A stretch of DNA of 64,000 bases from Rotaria macrura. Taxonomy: Eukaryota > Rotifera > Eurotatoria > Philodinida > Philodinidae. The notes under the pieces were generated by a model. That model was given only the letters and a program-made list of their open reading frames with translations, ran no database searches and had not been told where the DNA came from. The stretch spans positions 26,160 through 90,159 of the forward strand of contig OENT01000572.1 in assembly GCA_900239685.1 (NCBI GenBank), in the 5' to 3' direction. Each line of letters begins with the position of its first letter. Position 1 is the stretch's first letter. The translations under genes and the position numbers were made by a program. Of this stretch, positions 23,989 to 37,319 are shown one piece after another.

Positions 23989-24342
23989 CACCCAGGTGAA
24001 TGAATCCGATACCGAATCCGATCGGATCCTACGATCCGATGAAATCTTATGGGAATCCGGGTTGTGGAAACAGTAACGGATCCGACGGAAGAAGCCTATT
24101 TTCTTATTTGTGTACGAATTAGCATTTAATGCCAATAGTGGACGCCTGTTTTATCATACGATGAAATCCAATCGGATTCCAATAGTAGGATTCGATAAAA
24201 TCCAATACTAGGGATCCGAATCTCGGATCACAACCAAAAATCCGATGGGATTTCGTCGGATTAGAGAAACTCCAATAGAAACATGATCGGATCTGACAGG
24301 CATCCGATCGGATCCAACGGTCGGAATGATTCTCCTGGGCAC
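23989..24342. mobile_element. MITE-like element built of ATCCGATCGGAT palindromes
   Basis: The ends match as imperfect terminal inverted repeats: CACCCAGGTGAATGAATCCG at the left and, inverted, GTGCCCAGGAGAATCATTCC at the right. The interior is crowded with ATCCGAT/ATCGGAT units in both orientations (near 24007-24030, 24168-24175, 24230-24250 and 24300-24315). That gives the element strong folding capacity and a composition unlike its surroundings. It has no coding capacity, and no clear target-site duplication was found. Confidence 0.6.
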
Positions 24343-25002
24343 GAGTCTTCACAAATCTCTTTCAGTGATGATATTATTTAGCACAGGAAAAGACTTACAA
24401 CACACGTTTCATTCGTTTAGCTGATGTGCCAACTTCGAGGATAAGCACATGGCTACTGTGCTCAACTTTAAAACATCCGAAATCAGATCTGATCGAGTTT
24501 CGATTTAGTCATATCCCTAGTGCGTTCGTTTTTTACTATATGGATACGAGAGGCTAAATTTTTTGAATGCATGAAATTGAAATCGTCGAACAAGAATTGT
24601 GAAACTTTAAGAATGCTTAACTACAAGACAGTGGTTAATCGTAGAGAGAAAGAGGGAGATATAGAAGACTGTTTGCTTTGATAACATTTCACAACGTGGT
24701 GCAATAACTAATGAAGAACGGGCGTTTAGCTAGTGAAAGTTGACAGATAATATGAAAGATATCCCGATTTATGACAATTGCGAATGATACTGCAATGCTT
24801 TTCACTGTTTTCCTTTTCCATTGATAAAGATCTAATCTCTTATCATGATGAGTGGCGCGAAGTATTTATACATGCGGTTTCACTGCTTTGTTTTCATCGG
24901 AACTTGTATCATCCCAGTGCTTTTTTCGTTCAATTCAACGTCTAGCAACTACTAGAAGTGATACAAGTTACTCGTGTAAAATCCAAGAGACTTATTATAT
25001 CA

Positions 25003-25326
25003 ATGGTATCCAAAGCAACTTATTGTTTTATATTTATATTTATGACAGCTACATGTTTGCCTATGACAAATGGCATGACATGCTTGTGTTCTTGCTGTAT
25101 CGGTGATGGATGCCATCTAGTTGACAAACCTCCACTATCTGTTCCATCATGTGCCAATGGAACATGCCAGATTAAATGCAAAACCACCTATCCCACCGAT
25201 TGTGATGCTCCAACATCACAGTCATTCGCTTTGTGTTTCTCAGCAGCATCAACTATAGCCAATCGATATACATCGCTGATTGCTATCGGACTGGTCGTTG
25301 CGATTTTTATGAAGCAAAATTTTTGA
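25003..25326 (+). CDS. Small secreted Cys-rich protein, C-terminal hydrophobic tail
   Basis: 107 codons if started at the ATG at 25003, which places a signal peptide at the N-terminus (KATYCFIFIFMTATCLP). The same frame is open upstream to 24958, but the longer start would bury the signal sequence. The mature part contains about ten cysteines (CLCSCCIGDGC, CANGTCQIKCK, DCDAP, FALCFS) and one NGT glycosylation site. A hydrophobic stretch ends the protein (TSLIAIGLVVAIFM), as in GPI-anchored or single-pass surface proteins. No family was recognised. AATAAA at 25402 supports a real transcript. Confidence 0.5.
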   Translation: MVSKATYCFIFIFMTATCLPMTNGMTCLCSCCIGDGCHLVDKPPLSVPSCANGTCQIKCKTTYPTDCDAPTSQSFALCFSAASTIANRYTSLIAIGLVVAIFMKQNF

Positions 25327-25401
25327 TGTGGCTATTAGGCTTTTATTGATTTCGCATTTTTCTTTGTAATTGATCATTCATGGAAGAAATCACGTTTATT
25401 A

Positions 25402-25407
25402 AATAAA
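25402..25407 (+). terminator. Polyadenylation signal AATAAA
   Basis: It lies 76 bases downstream of the small Cys-rich protein's stop codon. Confidence 0.4.
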
Positions 25408-25409
25408 AT

Positions 25410-26688
25410 CCTATTGAAGCCGAAATAAATATCAGATTTCAAAAACCGAATTGAATCACTTAATTTGCTGTGAAGAGCTTCAAGCACAGCTAAAAACATT
25501 CAATCATATCGAATCTTATCCAAGAGTCTTCTTGCAACTGAATGAGGATATAGGTTTCAGTGTCATCTTTTCATTCTTATGAACAGCTAACTAAGACAAA
25601 AGTCAAAGACATCTATTCATACTTGTTTGAGACGTTTGAGTCTCATAGTTGGATGAGAATAAAACGATTTCGATGAGTCTTCAGTTTAGTTTTTATGACA
25701 TTCAATACTCTTTTTTCCCTGCCTGAGTTTATACTTACGTGCAGAACAGACGATTTTGAGCATTACATAAATATAAACATACAGTAAGTATAAGAATCAG
25801 AAATGTATTGAAATGATTCTTAATTTCGAATAAACTGTCAAAGCTTTCAGATGTTAACCATCGATTTTTATGACAGCTGATTGAATTGGCTGTCATTCAA
25901 TAGCAATAACAAAAAATTATACATGTATGAAGAGAAGAATAAAAGAATGCGTGAACCGGAAAATGGTAGAAGAGCATAAATGTAGATTACGTCCATATTA
26001 CTAACCATGCCCACGGTAACATATTCGAAGCATGTTAATGAATTTCATATGAAACATTCCTCGTTTGAATGATCATTTCGCTCGAACTCCGAGAATATTG
26101 TGATACATGTTCATACATACTTACTCTCTCTTCCGTAGAATATCCAATGCATGCTCTATCAATGAATCATCGAGCATTTATTATAGATTGCTAAATATGC
26201 TATAGCAAATAAAAACGTCGTAGTAAATAAGATAAATCTTTTTCAAGAGTATATCTCTTTTCGTCTGTTCGAATTGGGTGGTGGCTTTCATTGAAATTTA
26301 ATTATCAGTATGCGTCGAAAATTTCGGCTATCTGTATTTGAGGATATTATGAATGAGACAAGTTGAAAATCTCTCGTATTAGCATGCCGTCAGATACTGA
26401 TGAGAAGAGAATGAGTTTCTATTGTCTGATTTTTATTTGCGATTTCACTACTTGCATTATTGTGCTTTGAGCAATGCGCAAAGACAATCAGTACATGTGA
26501 ACTGAAAATAATACCGGAACTCAATTCTAAAGTAACACGTGTATAAACAAAGATGCATATTTCTACGAAAAATAGAGACAAATGTGAAAAGAGTAGAATC
26601 AAAGGAATAATTATGACATTAATTATCTTGGAGTTCTCGTTTATGATACCAAGTAATAAGATACAAATCAAAAGATTAAAGTTTGCTT
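25410..26688. other. AT-rich intergenic stretch
   Basis: Only short unconvincing frames on both strands, with no recognised repeat. Confidence 0.4.
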
Positions 26689-28673
26689 CTAAAGAGTATT
26701 TTGAAACTCGGGATGTCGATCGCCGACTAATTCAAGTCCACCATATCTATGAATCTGTCGTTGTTTTTGATCATCATTGAGCTCTTGCCGTCGACGATTG
26801 ACATACATAAGAATGAAACGTAGCATTACGATGAGTATTGTTTGCAAAGCAACACAACCAAAAGCAATTGTATTGCCAAGAAAATATCTTGGCTTCTGCT
26901 TTTCTTGATATATTTGACCTGATATTGCTCCACCAATTGTACCAAATGAGACGATAACTGCAGCTGCAACAGCACGCTGAGTCAATGAAGCACTAGGTCA
27001 TTTTCGATAGACATCAGAAATGAACAACGGTTGTTTTATAAATAGTAGTGTTAAAATTGACTCACAAATTATTATTAAACCATGCAACTTTGACACTAAC
27101 ATTGGCATAGGTACCTGATATAAGGAAAATAACACTCATATAGAGAATATTCACGCGTTGTTTTTCGATAAACATCAATAGTAGAAGACCACACATGGAT
27201 AGAAGATTTGTGAAAACCAAATGAAAAGATCGTTCAACCAAACTAGAAAGATGACGAACAGTTTTTTTTCAAAAAAGAACCACATGCACTCATGGATAGA
27301 TTTACAAATCGGAACTACGTGAAACAATAATAATCAAAATAAAAGCGCTGATATATGGTGATATAGTTAATAATTGCGTTTGAACAATCGTCCATTTACG
27401 CATACCACTGATAATAGAATGTAAAAAGAGAGTTACCGCTTGCAATGGAATCGTTCCCGTAATGTAAATGATTGAGTAAACATAGGTTTTTCAATCGGTG
27501 AATATAGACCATACTTGTGACCAGGTAAATGAAGGATTTTTAGACGCACCTGCATCTTGACTCGTACGATGAATTTCAATTTCACGTTCTTGATTACTCA
27601 AAAATCGTGCACGTTCAGGCGAGTCAGGTAAAAAGAAAAAGCAGCATACGACTACAACAATTGTTGGAATACCTTCGATCTATGATCATGATACATGCCA
27701 GCAAAAAAAAGATGATCTTATCTTCATTTTTATGTTAAGGTCAACTTACGATGAATATCAGTTGCCATGTTTCCAACGTTGATGATTCGATTTGACCGAT
27801 ATCAAAAGCTAAAAGACCACCGAAAGCACCGGGAAGTGCTGAAAAAGACCAGAAAAAACCGATTCGAATAGCTTGTTCTTTTCTCGGATACCACAATGAC
27901 ATAAAATAGATGAGACCAGGGAAAAGACCAGCTTCGAACGTTCCAAGTAGAAATCGGCATACGAGAAGGCCAGAAAAACTTTTTACAGCTGTCATACTCA
28001 CGGAGACAATACCTGAACAACAATCGAGCTGTTCATATTGATTAATAACTATGATAATTTAGTTACCTCATGCCAACATTATTATACCGATCCATTTTGA
28101 TGGACGCCAACGACGAAGAATTATATTCGATGGAACTTCGAAAAGAACATAGCCAAAGAAAAATATCGACAATGACCTAAATTATACAGTTAACAGTCTA
28201 GTCCATGTGAGCATATGAGAAATATCACCATTGATACTGTTCTGAACTCAAGTGAGTATCTTGTACAAGGCCACCTAATTTAGCGTTGGCAATATTTGAT
28301 CGATCAAGATATGATAATAAATAGGTGATCCTATAGCTAAAAAATATACAAATCATTTTCTCTGATATTATGAGATGATTATATACGAAAGAAGTGGCAG
28401 TAAGTGCAAATCAAGTTTGCGTGTCAATTTCTTTTTCGCGCTTCGCATCTCTTCATCAGCACAATTACTATCTGTTGTTTCTTGATCTTCTCTTCTATTC
28501 GTATCATGTGAAAGTCTTATGCTGTTGGAATCGTACTCTGGTGCTTCACGCTTATGATTCTTTGTCGATTCAGTTTCTTCACAAACATATATAGTCGAAC
28601 AAGGCATTGAGTTTCGTCGTTCCTTATTTGCAACGGCTGTTCCATTTTCAATATGATCCACTCTTTTCTCCAT
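26689..28673 (-). pseudogene. MFS anion/nicotinate-type permease, two TGA codons at Trp positions
   Basis: Seven exons: 28673-28387, 28330-28229, 28176-28067, 28012-27750, 27679-27306, 27242-27066 and 26992-26689. All phases are consistent, giving 538 residues, normal length. The protein matches the fungal allantoate/nicotinate permease branch of the major facilitator superfamily: KLDLHLLPLLS, YLLSYLDRSNIANAK, FGYVLFEVPSN, CRFLLGTFEAGLFPG, SLWYPRKEQAIRIGFF and FFLPDSPERA. It would move a small organic anion across the plasma membrane, substrate unknown. Codon 166 (28070-28068) and codon 317 (27493-27491) are TGA, each in a context where the family has Trp (LA*GIVS and FTD*KTY). All other Trp codons are TGG. 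No frameshift was seen. Animals usually lack this branch, so horizontal origin from a fungus is likely. Confidence 0.85.
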
Positions 28674-30851
28674 ATCAAGATATGAGAAAAGAATAAAGTG
28701 AATCAGCAATGTGAAGAAAAGTAAATTTTTGAGTGGAGCAAACAGAAGTCAAAAACTTTATATAGTCATTTGTAGAAATATCGATCATAATTTAGAAATG
28801 CTAATGACGATCGAAGAACGATAAAAGTCAAGCGTGACCAAGTAGAAGAAGGTAAAGAAGACTACTCTATATCGAACAATATTATCTGCTCTGTCATAGA
28901 GGAAAGAAAAATATGTTTAGAAACCTTTGATGACTTCATCATGAGTATGGCGTCAATTTTTTAAATTGATTTCTCCAGGTTGCATATCTATCAAAGTGTC
29001 TACTTAAAGAGCTCGAGTATAAATAAATGATGAGTAAGTCAAGTGTTGAATAAGGCTGCGCTACCCCTTTATCGAGAATTATTTCCAAAGAATTATGAAT
29101 CTATATTAACGTAGGATTGTAAACAATCCATCTTGAAAAGGAAAGCATGTTTACAAAAGTTCAACAAAGTCGTGAACAAATGTTTTTCATCAATACTTTG
29201 CCTATCGGTTTACAATAAACAAGGAAAACTATCTGTAGAACATTCATTCCAATTTCATGTTCCGATAGTCTATTATGCTCGTAAAGATTAATCCACGAGC
29301 TACATAATAAAAAGAACTTGTATTTCAACATGGTTCGATCCATAATAGCAATCTTTTGCTTTTGAAAAAATAGTCAGAAAGGTGAAATTAATCCATGTTC
29401 ATTTTCAATAGATAGAAACAGCTGAATACAAACAAATGCAAATAAGATAGTTGGCATTCAACGTAACATTCGTAGCTCTTCAGACAAAGACTCTGGATAT
29501 TACTTAGTTTTTTTTCGATACGTCTCTTGATGATTGATGATCTATGAAAAATATCAGTGAATTAATTTGTTGATTGTTATTACGGAATCTCATGATTCGA
29601 AGACATAAACTTCGTAGTATTTCAAAACGAGATAACTTTTAAAATAATACTCAACAAGCAAAGCAATTAGAATTTCTATTTCATATACAGTACTATATGT
29701 GCTATTATTGGTCTTCACCTCTACTATTGATAGCTTTATTTTGAAATATCAGATTTCTAAAATGTTTTATAGGAGTTAATAACTATTTTTATCGAAAATG
29801 CAGATCTCTTCCATTTTTTCTTTATGCAATGGTCTAATATCTTTCTGAGATATCTTACTATTCTATACACCCGAGTGTTGGTTATGAATTTTTTTATGTT
29901 CTTCTTTTATGTCGTTACTTAATAGAAATAGATTTTGATTGATGTATTGCGATCTTGATGTCGGTGTCGCTCTTTTGAAGCACACCCATGTTCATATACG
30001 ACAGTAATGTGCATGAAAACTTTAGAAAAAACGAAACTCTTGAGTCAAATTTATCCAGATAAATTTGAACAACTCGAATCTATCCGCGCCTTCGATTAAT
30101 AGCACGTTTCAAGTTAAACATTCAAGACTTCTAAGTTTAATAATTATTAAACAGTGCAATGCATAATCAACTAGTTCAAATTAATTCTCAACCCATTATT
30201 TAGTGGTTGTTGCCATTATCATCCGTAGTATGCACCATTCAAAAATCACTGATTCAAAACCATGCAGTGATAAATTGCTTCAGCGAAGTAGAGGGCATGG
30301 ATATGATTAAACTCAAGAGAAACTCTCACTTTCATATTAATACATAAACTATCCTGGTCTCACATCGTCAACCACATGTTAGAAGAATTATTATTATTAG
30401 CTCTCTGTGCTTTATCATATTTGAGTGTTGATGTTGGTTCTATGTAAAGACATGAAGTACAATTATATGTTGACAATTCTATTAAAAGAACATAGAATAT
30501 CTCACTCAATTTCAGAGGGTTGTACAAGACTAGAGAAAAAAAATAACAAATAAAGAAAGTCGAGTATCTGTCAATGATTGCAGAAGTCTCCTATGTTGTA
30601 TGATTTAATAAATAAACAAATATTGATCTGGAAGTTTTTATTTTTCCAAATGACTCAAGTTTTACGAAGAAGTAAGTCGACAGCAGAAATTTTTGTGAAG
30701 TTGATAAACACGAATTTCCCGAGAAAACAATAGGAAAACCTGGGAAAAGATATTATCCACATGATCTAATCACATAACATAGAAAAGCAATAATAGAACA
30801 TTTTATGTCATTGGTTTCTTTTAGCTTTATAAATCATACATGGTTCTGTTA
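28674..30851. other. AT-rich intergenic stretch
   Basis: No convincing coding frame, tRNA or repeat was recognised in this 2.2-kb spacer between the two minus-strand genes. Confidence 0.4.
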
Positions 30852-33660
30852 TTATAACACTTGACAACAAGCTGATGTCATCGTGTTAAAACCAGGATCA
30901 TTCATATCAGTATGTATCATTTTTGTAATTTCTTGATTGACAGGTTCTAGTTTATTTAGAATAACATTACCATCAACATCAACAGACCATTCTTCATTCA
31001 CCAGTACAGTTGGATTTTCAGCCATTAGTTGTCCATCATTATTTAAAGTTAAACTTTTATAACTTAAATATAAACTTGTATCTCCGGATTGTTTTGGACG
31101 TACAAATTTCATGGTAACATATCCATTAAAGCCTAATGCCATATCACTCCAAGCGTCTTTCCCTTCGACATTGAACAATCGATCATCATAAAATAATAAT
31201 TTTGTTTCACGAGCTTTGCTCGGTAACTCTGTTGCTAAAGTAGGAAAACCCGAATTACCAACACACCGTCCATAGAGCGTCAAATTTTGACCAGAATGTT
31301 TCTCTGGTTCAATTGTTTGTTTTTCATAGAAACTCAGGCGATGTTCATGTCCCCATAAATAGAGAATCGTTCGTCCCTCAGGTAATAGTGATGCTATCTG
31401 TTCGGGAAAAGCTAAAAATAAACAAAAACAAAAATTTCCCTCAACATTTACAACGATAGATATCTATGCTTGTGTCCTCTCAAAATAAAATAAATTTCTC
31501 TCGCAAAATATTTAACATACAGTATCAATAGACATTAATACTTCATCCTAGAACAGAACTCGTTTTCAGATCACTATCATAATTAGTTTCACTTGTGACG
31601 CTTGATTCGATCTGACTTATCTTTGTTCGAATCATCCATGGTAGATCAATTTATAGCTATCACACTATGAGAAAAATGCATAGAGCCTCACTTCTAATCT
31701 ATTGACGAATTTACGAACTTTGAAAACTCCATAAAATGCTATGTGTGTATGTATCGCTAGAATAAAACACTCAAACCATGGAAAATGTTTTTTTCATTAA
31801 ATCTGTAGATAGTTGGATCATTTGTTAGACATAGAATGTTATTCTGTTGTTAAAAACATGATGACTTTCTCGGTTCCATCTCAAGAATGATGAGTACTTC
31901 AGATGATCACTGTCTAAAATTATTTCTTTCTTCAAATGCTCTATACACAAGAAAGATATAGATGGTATGTATGCAAAAACTTGTCACTGCATCAATAGTA
32001 ACTTTTCTTTTTTGATTGATCAATCATTAAAATACTTTTCTTACAATATTCTCATCACAAAATATCATGATTTCGAATAAGAACATTTATCCTATATGAT
32101 CAATAGTCATTCGTTTTGCACTTTTGAGAACACAAATCAGGCAAGATAAAAACTTCAAAGCCGTTATCTCATAGATTGGTACCATTTCTGATGTTTAACG
32201 AAGAAACTTTCTGCGACTCAATCATTCAATGCAAGGAAAAATACAGTGAGCATCCTCCATGTTTACCTGTATTTGGTTTTTCATTCCATGCACTAATTAG
32301 TTGATGATGTGAGAGAAACAGTAGACCACGTTTGTCTGTCATTTGCGGATCAAGACCAACAACTGATTTTAGCCATTCGATTAATTCTTGTGGTAGTTTA
32401 ATTGAGGCATTGTCAACGGTCAATAATGAAAATGAATCATATCCAGTATCAAGTGCAATGATTCTCCATTGATCATTTTCGAGAACCCAATATGACGTTG
32501 TTTGTGGTTGTAAAGGACGCGTTAGATCATCTGGATCAAATAAGCCCACCTTTGGTAAAAAATAGTCCCAATAACCGAAACCACGACTGTACAATTCATG
32601 ATTTCCGGGAACAGTGAAACTACCATGTTTTCCGATAGGCCATCGAACACCTTGTTTTGCCCAATGGGGTTTTATGCCGAGACAACAATGTTGAATTTCA
32701 GTTGGTAAGCCAACATAATAAATATCACCTAGGTGTATAGAATAATCTGGCAAATCAGATGTTGCTTTCTCTTGTTGATTAGTTAAATCTAAACTATTCA
32801 TCATTGCACTGGCAACAAGAGCTGCTTCCATCGTACCAGCACCCCTATGAAAGAAAAACAAACAAATATAAAAGAAAACGATAATATGTATACGTATGCA
32901 CATACCAATCAGCGGCTAATGCAATATTCACCGAATCATCAACATCGCCGTGCATTTGATAGATTCCTATATCCCATTCATTCCATTGTTTTCTGTCAGA
33001 TAACCTTTGCCGTTTATGTTGCTGTATCGGATATATTGTAAATTGATGTCGTTTGCCAATGTGAGATTTTAAATATTCAGTTAAATACGACAATTCACCA
33101 TGTAATGTGTCGAATAATAAATCTAAGCTGTCGTTTGGATAAGTGAGAAGCTCGCTGGATTTCGGCCGATGACCATTTTCGATTGGTAAACGATAAAATA
33201 AGCCTTTACGATGTAGATTGATGACTTCAGGAGTTGGCATATGACTTTCAGTCTTATGAAATTTTAATCGAAGATTCTCATTAACAACTAATACTAGATC
33301 TTTGAATAATTGAATTGATGAGAATACTATATTCTCATCTAATACATAGCCTTCTAGTTCAAAATGAATATTACTCTCTTGTTGATTATTATCCATTGTT
33401 GATATTGATGTCGGCGAATATTGAGAAACTAAATTAATAAATTCATTCGGTGATAGAATTGCACGTAGTGTTGCATGGGATGGATACGTTATTAGAGTTG
33501 CATGTGAACGAGGTGATTCATTCGTAGACGTAGTATTTGCTGATTCTGACGATGATGGGAATAATAGAAATGATAGTTGCGAATGCGAGAAATCATATTC
33601 AATGGAGTTGCGTTTTTGTTGAGGACGATGACAACGTGAACGAAACATTGCGTCTATCAA
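30852..33660 (-). CDS. Calcineurin-like metallophosphoesterase (purple-acid-phosphatase type)
   Basis: Three exons: 33660-32906, 32844-32267 and 31411-30852. Phases match and give 630 residues. The first 250 residues are a poorly conserved N-terminal region. The dinuclear-metal motifs follow in order: AADWG (251), HLGDIYYVG (GD 291-292), VPGNHELYS (GNHE 332-335), FLSHHQ (430-433) and WGHEHR (GHEH 465-468). These are the five blocks of the calcineurin-like fold, which hydrolyses phosphate esters; the substrate is unknown. No signal peptide is evident, suggesting an intracellular enzyme, unless the start at 33648 or a missed 5' exon changes this. The second intron (31412-32266) is long. The gene is fully open with no lesion, unlike several neighbours. 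Confidence 0.85.
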
Positions 33661-36600
33661 ATAGTTAACATAGGAAAAAAGTATTTTAACTTCTTCTTTA
33701 AAAGTTTAATTCTTGGCAAAGAGACGAACATCTAATGTACAAAATGGGGAAAAAATGTTTTGTCGATAGGATTTTGCTGATACTCGTGACGAGACGGCAA
33801 GAAGAAAAGAAGATAGCTATATATCAAAACCAACGCTCAAGCTGAGTGTGAACGACACGTATCATTCACAAAATGCTTTTTGATGATCAAATTCCCCAAA
33901 CACGACTTGATTCGAAAAGAGAAAAGCAAACTTCTAAATAGAATATAGGTATATTATCCGCTATAAGTTAGTTCCGAATTTCTTGCATTATATGCAATAT
34001 TTGTTTTTACTTAAATCGTATAAAAGAAAAGAAAAAAGTTTGAGAGCAATCTACTAGTTGAATTTTTTTCTTCGAATCATAGTCAAAATAGATTGTGAAA
34101 AATATTTGAGTAACTGAAACGGACTGCTATCAGAAAATCTTCCTTGACAAACTTTGATTTAAAAGATTTTGAATAAGAATCAGGGAAAAACTAAAAAACT
34201 AAAAACCTGAAAATATCTAAATTTACCGTTGAGAACTAAAGTTGAACAGAAGATAATTCTTTAACTTTTCTCTTCGATTTTAGTGTCAAAAGATCAGAAA
34301 AATATGTCAATTTAACTACTGGACACGATCGAGTAAATATTTCCGATAATGTATTACACTTGATTTACTAATTGTCACGTGATCTCTCTTTACTCGCCAT
34401 GGTGAGTAGAATATCCTGATCTGCAAGTTTCATTCTATAGTTAATAGAATATTTACATGATATACATGGTTTTCATGCATTGAATTTTAATCCTAAATCA
34501 ACTCATTGATTGAGGTAAAAGAAGTGAACACACACTAACTTATGTTTTGGTACGAACAGTTTGTTTTCTTTCATGGATTTTTCTGCGCCATCTGGCTAGT
34601 ATATATAAAAGCAAAGCGATGGAGAAAAGTGAAGAAAAAGTTTACTAATAAGAGGGACAATAACCAATCAATGAAACTCTAGTACTATTTCTAGTAGTAT
34701 GGGTACGCTTTTTATTCAACCTTTTTCACAAAAACTCCTAATAAATGATTAGTACGAAATTGTGTGTAATCTGTCTCTCTGTGTTCAGTCATGTTTTTTT
34801 TTGTTTAAAAGGATACAGTACGGTTTTCCATTCTGAAATTCATGAAAAGAACCCGTCTAAGTTACATGAAAATCTTAACTTTCTATCTAATGCCATTGAA
34901 GAAAATAGATTTAAAACTTTTTAATTCTGAAATTTGGAAAGTATATGGTGATTATTATCATTCGAAGTAACTATAGTTACAGTGATAAAAAATCTTAACT
35001 ATAAAATTAGATAGATAATCATCTAAAACTAACAGAAACTATATAATTTTCACATCAGAATTTGATTCAACGTTAGTATTCAACTTCAAATTTCAAATCT
35101 TACAATTAAACGAAAACTGTATTATTTTAAATCATCATGTAATATAAGCTATCAGTATAGCTCGTTTGAATTACATAAATTATGATCATAATGAAGAAAT
35201 ATTTAAATTATCGATGAGTTCATTAATTTCAATTAGCTTGCATATGAAAGAGAGCTTACACAATCACAATTACATTTCTAGCTAAATAAAAACTATTGTG
35301 CATTATATTTAATCATACTTTTCTATGTACGAATTTATGTTTTGTTTTGTTATAAACACAAAAACGCAAAAATCATGAAAATCCATACGAAGAAATGAAT
35401 GTGAAAGACATACTATCTATCCTCGGGGTTTAGTATTGATTTGGAAGATTTCTTCTATTTGACACTCAGCTTAAGAAAGAAACTGAAAACTTTGATTATG
35501 TGCAGTAAACGATGCGAGCGTCGAAAAATTCCTTATTAGATTCTGATTCTTTGTTTTTCTATCACTTATTATTTTAAGGAACTACATAGCCGAGAATAAA
35601 CGTATCGTTTGCATTATATAAACTAGTCTTATCTCGAATTAACTAGGACGTTTAAAGGCGCTTTTTAATACTAGTCAGAATTGCTTAGCTTCGACTGATT
35701 TATACGTGTGTGGCAGATGAAGAGAATTCACGTGAGGTGTTAGACTGTAAAAAGTGATGTGAGTCTATCATCAGGGTATCGTTCAAATACTGAAATTAGG
35801 AATCAAAGAAATTGGTCACTATCATCATGCCAGGAGGATTGGAACTTAAAAGTATTGATTACGTGGATGTCTAGTTCACATTTATCGTTCGTCGTTTTTC
35901 GTACGTTCGATAAGTTTTTCTATGGATGCATATGGAAAACCCGCACTAGACTTAGTGGAAGTAAGAAACGTTTCTTTGACTAGTCCAGAGGCTACCAGAC
36001 GAAACTTCTAGTGAAAGAGAACTAATCATCGCTGATATGAAAAAATTTCAAGACTTTGCATAACCGAAATTGAGAACATTTCATAATAATTATATCTCTC
36101 GCTTTAGCTTAAGTTTTGTTTACTAACTTACTTGGAAGTCATCCTTAGTAACGAACGAGATATGTTGAAGGTAGAAAGTGGAAGAATACTATGACTCACT
36201 GTCGTGAAATGTGGTAATACAAACTCGTTTGGTTGATTTATCATTATGCAGAACAATTGCATGGTCCGCTTTAAAATTACAACAAACATCTCTTTGAAAA
36301 TCACAAACACTAGACTCAAAATTTCGCCAACAGAGAAATATATACGTACTTATATAAACAGTAATTTTTTGTTTTCTTTTATTTACGACTGAATGTTTGT
36401 TAATGAGCGAATCATAAGCAAGTTTTCTATGTTTCCGTGATTGGAAAGTCCTTTTTAACAAGCTATTCAGAATAGTCCTTGACAAAAATTTGAACACGCG
36501 ACTCAAATGCGTAAGAGTGCAAAAGGATTCAAGCCGAAACCGAGCAAAAATAGCAGAAACAAAGAAGTAAGGAATGAATTCATCGAGTCGAGAAAGTGTG

Positions 36601-37071
36601 TATTGTAAATAATTCAAAGTGCAAATCAAATCTTCTATATTGTGAAAATTGAGATTTACTTGCGTGCATTTATATGTCCGTTGAATCCACAAGCAATCAT
36701 GGGGACACACTCAGACGATTTCATTTTCATCCTCATGATTCATTTGTACTACTAAGTTCTTGCTGATTGATCATTGCTAATGTTTTTCGAACATAGGAAT
36801 ACGATCAAGACTATTGAATCAGTAGGATTGACAGACTCTGTTCAATCGATGATGTAGAAGATAAGTAATACTAGCAATAAAATTCAATATTGTAAGCAAC
36901 CTTACTATTTTACGACTGAAACTATCATGTGACAATAATTATATAGATATGCCTTCGACTAAAACGAGTTTTTTACCAATTCAATAAGAGTAAACAGGGC
37001 CAATTATATTCATTTCGTCTTTCTTAGGTAAAAAATGGCAAGAAACAGGGTCAAAATCGTTCACTCATACT
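33661..37071. other. AT-rich intergenic stretch
   Basis: No exon chain, RNA gene or repeat element was recognised in 3.4 kb. The longest frame (173 codons, minus strand, 36189-36710) has no domain and no matching splice partners. Confidence 0.4.
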
Positions 37072-37319
37072 TAGGGGTGGCACTTTAACTTTACTTTAAA
37101 AGTTAAAGTTAAAGTAAAAACACTTTAAACTTTAACTTTAATTAAAGCAAAACACTTTAACACTTTAACTTTAATAAAAGTAGTGNNNNNNNNNCACTAC
37201 TTTTATTAAAGTTAAAGTGTTAAAGTGTTTTGCTTTAATTAAAGTTAAAGTTTAAAGTGTTTTTACTTTAAACTTTAACACTTTTTTTAAAGTGTTTTAA
37301 AGTTAAAGTGCCACCCCTA
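37072..37319. mobile_element. hAT-type MITE with 8-bp target-site duplication, assembly gap in the centre
   Basis: The terminal inverted repeats are perfect: TAGGGGTGGCACTTTAAC at 37072 and its reverse complement ending at 37319. CTCATACT flanks both sides (37064-37071 and 37320-37327). The TAGGGGTGG end with an 8-bp duplication fits the hAT superfamily. The interior is an almost perfect palindrome made of CTTTAA/TTAAAG units, interrupted by nine N at about 37186-37194, where the assembly could not cross the hairpin. There is no coding capacity. Confidence 0.8.

Noticed and set aside
36189-36710. 173-codon minus-strand frame
   Set aside because: The longest frame in its region, but with no domain, no motif, no partner exons and a Ser/Phe/Leu-biased composition typical of chance frames.
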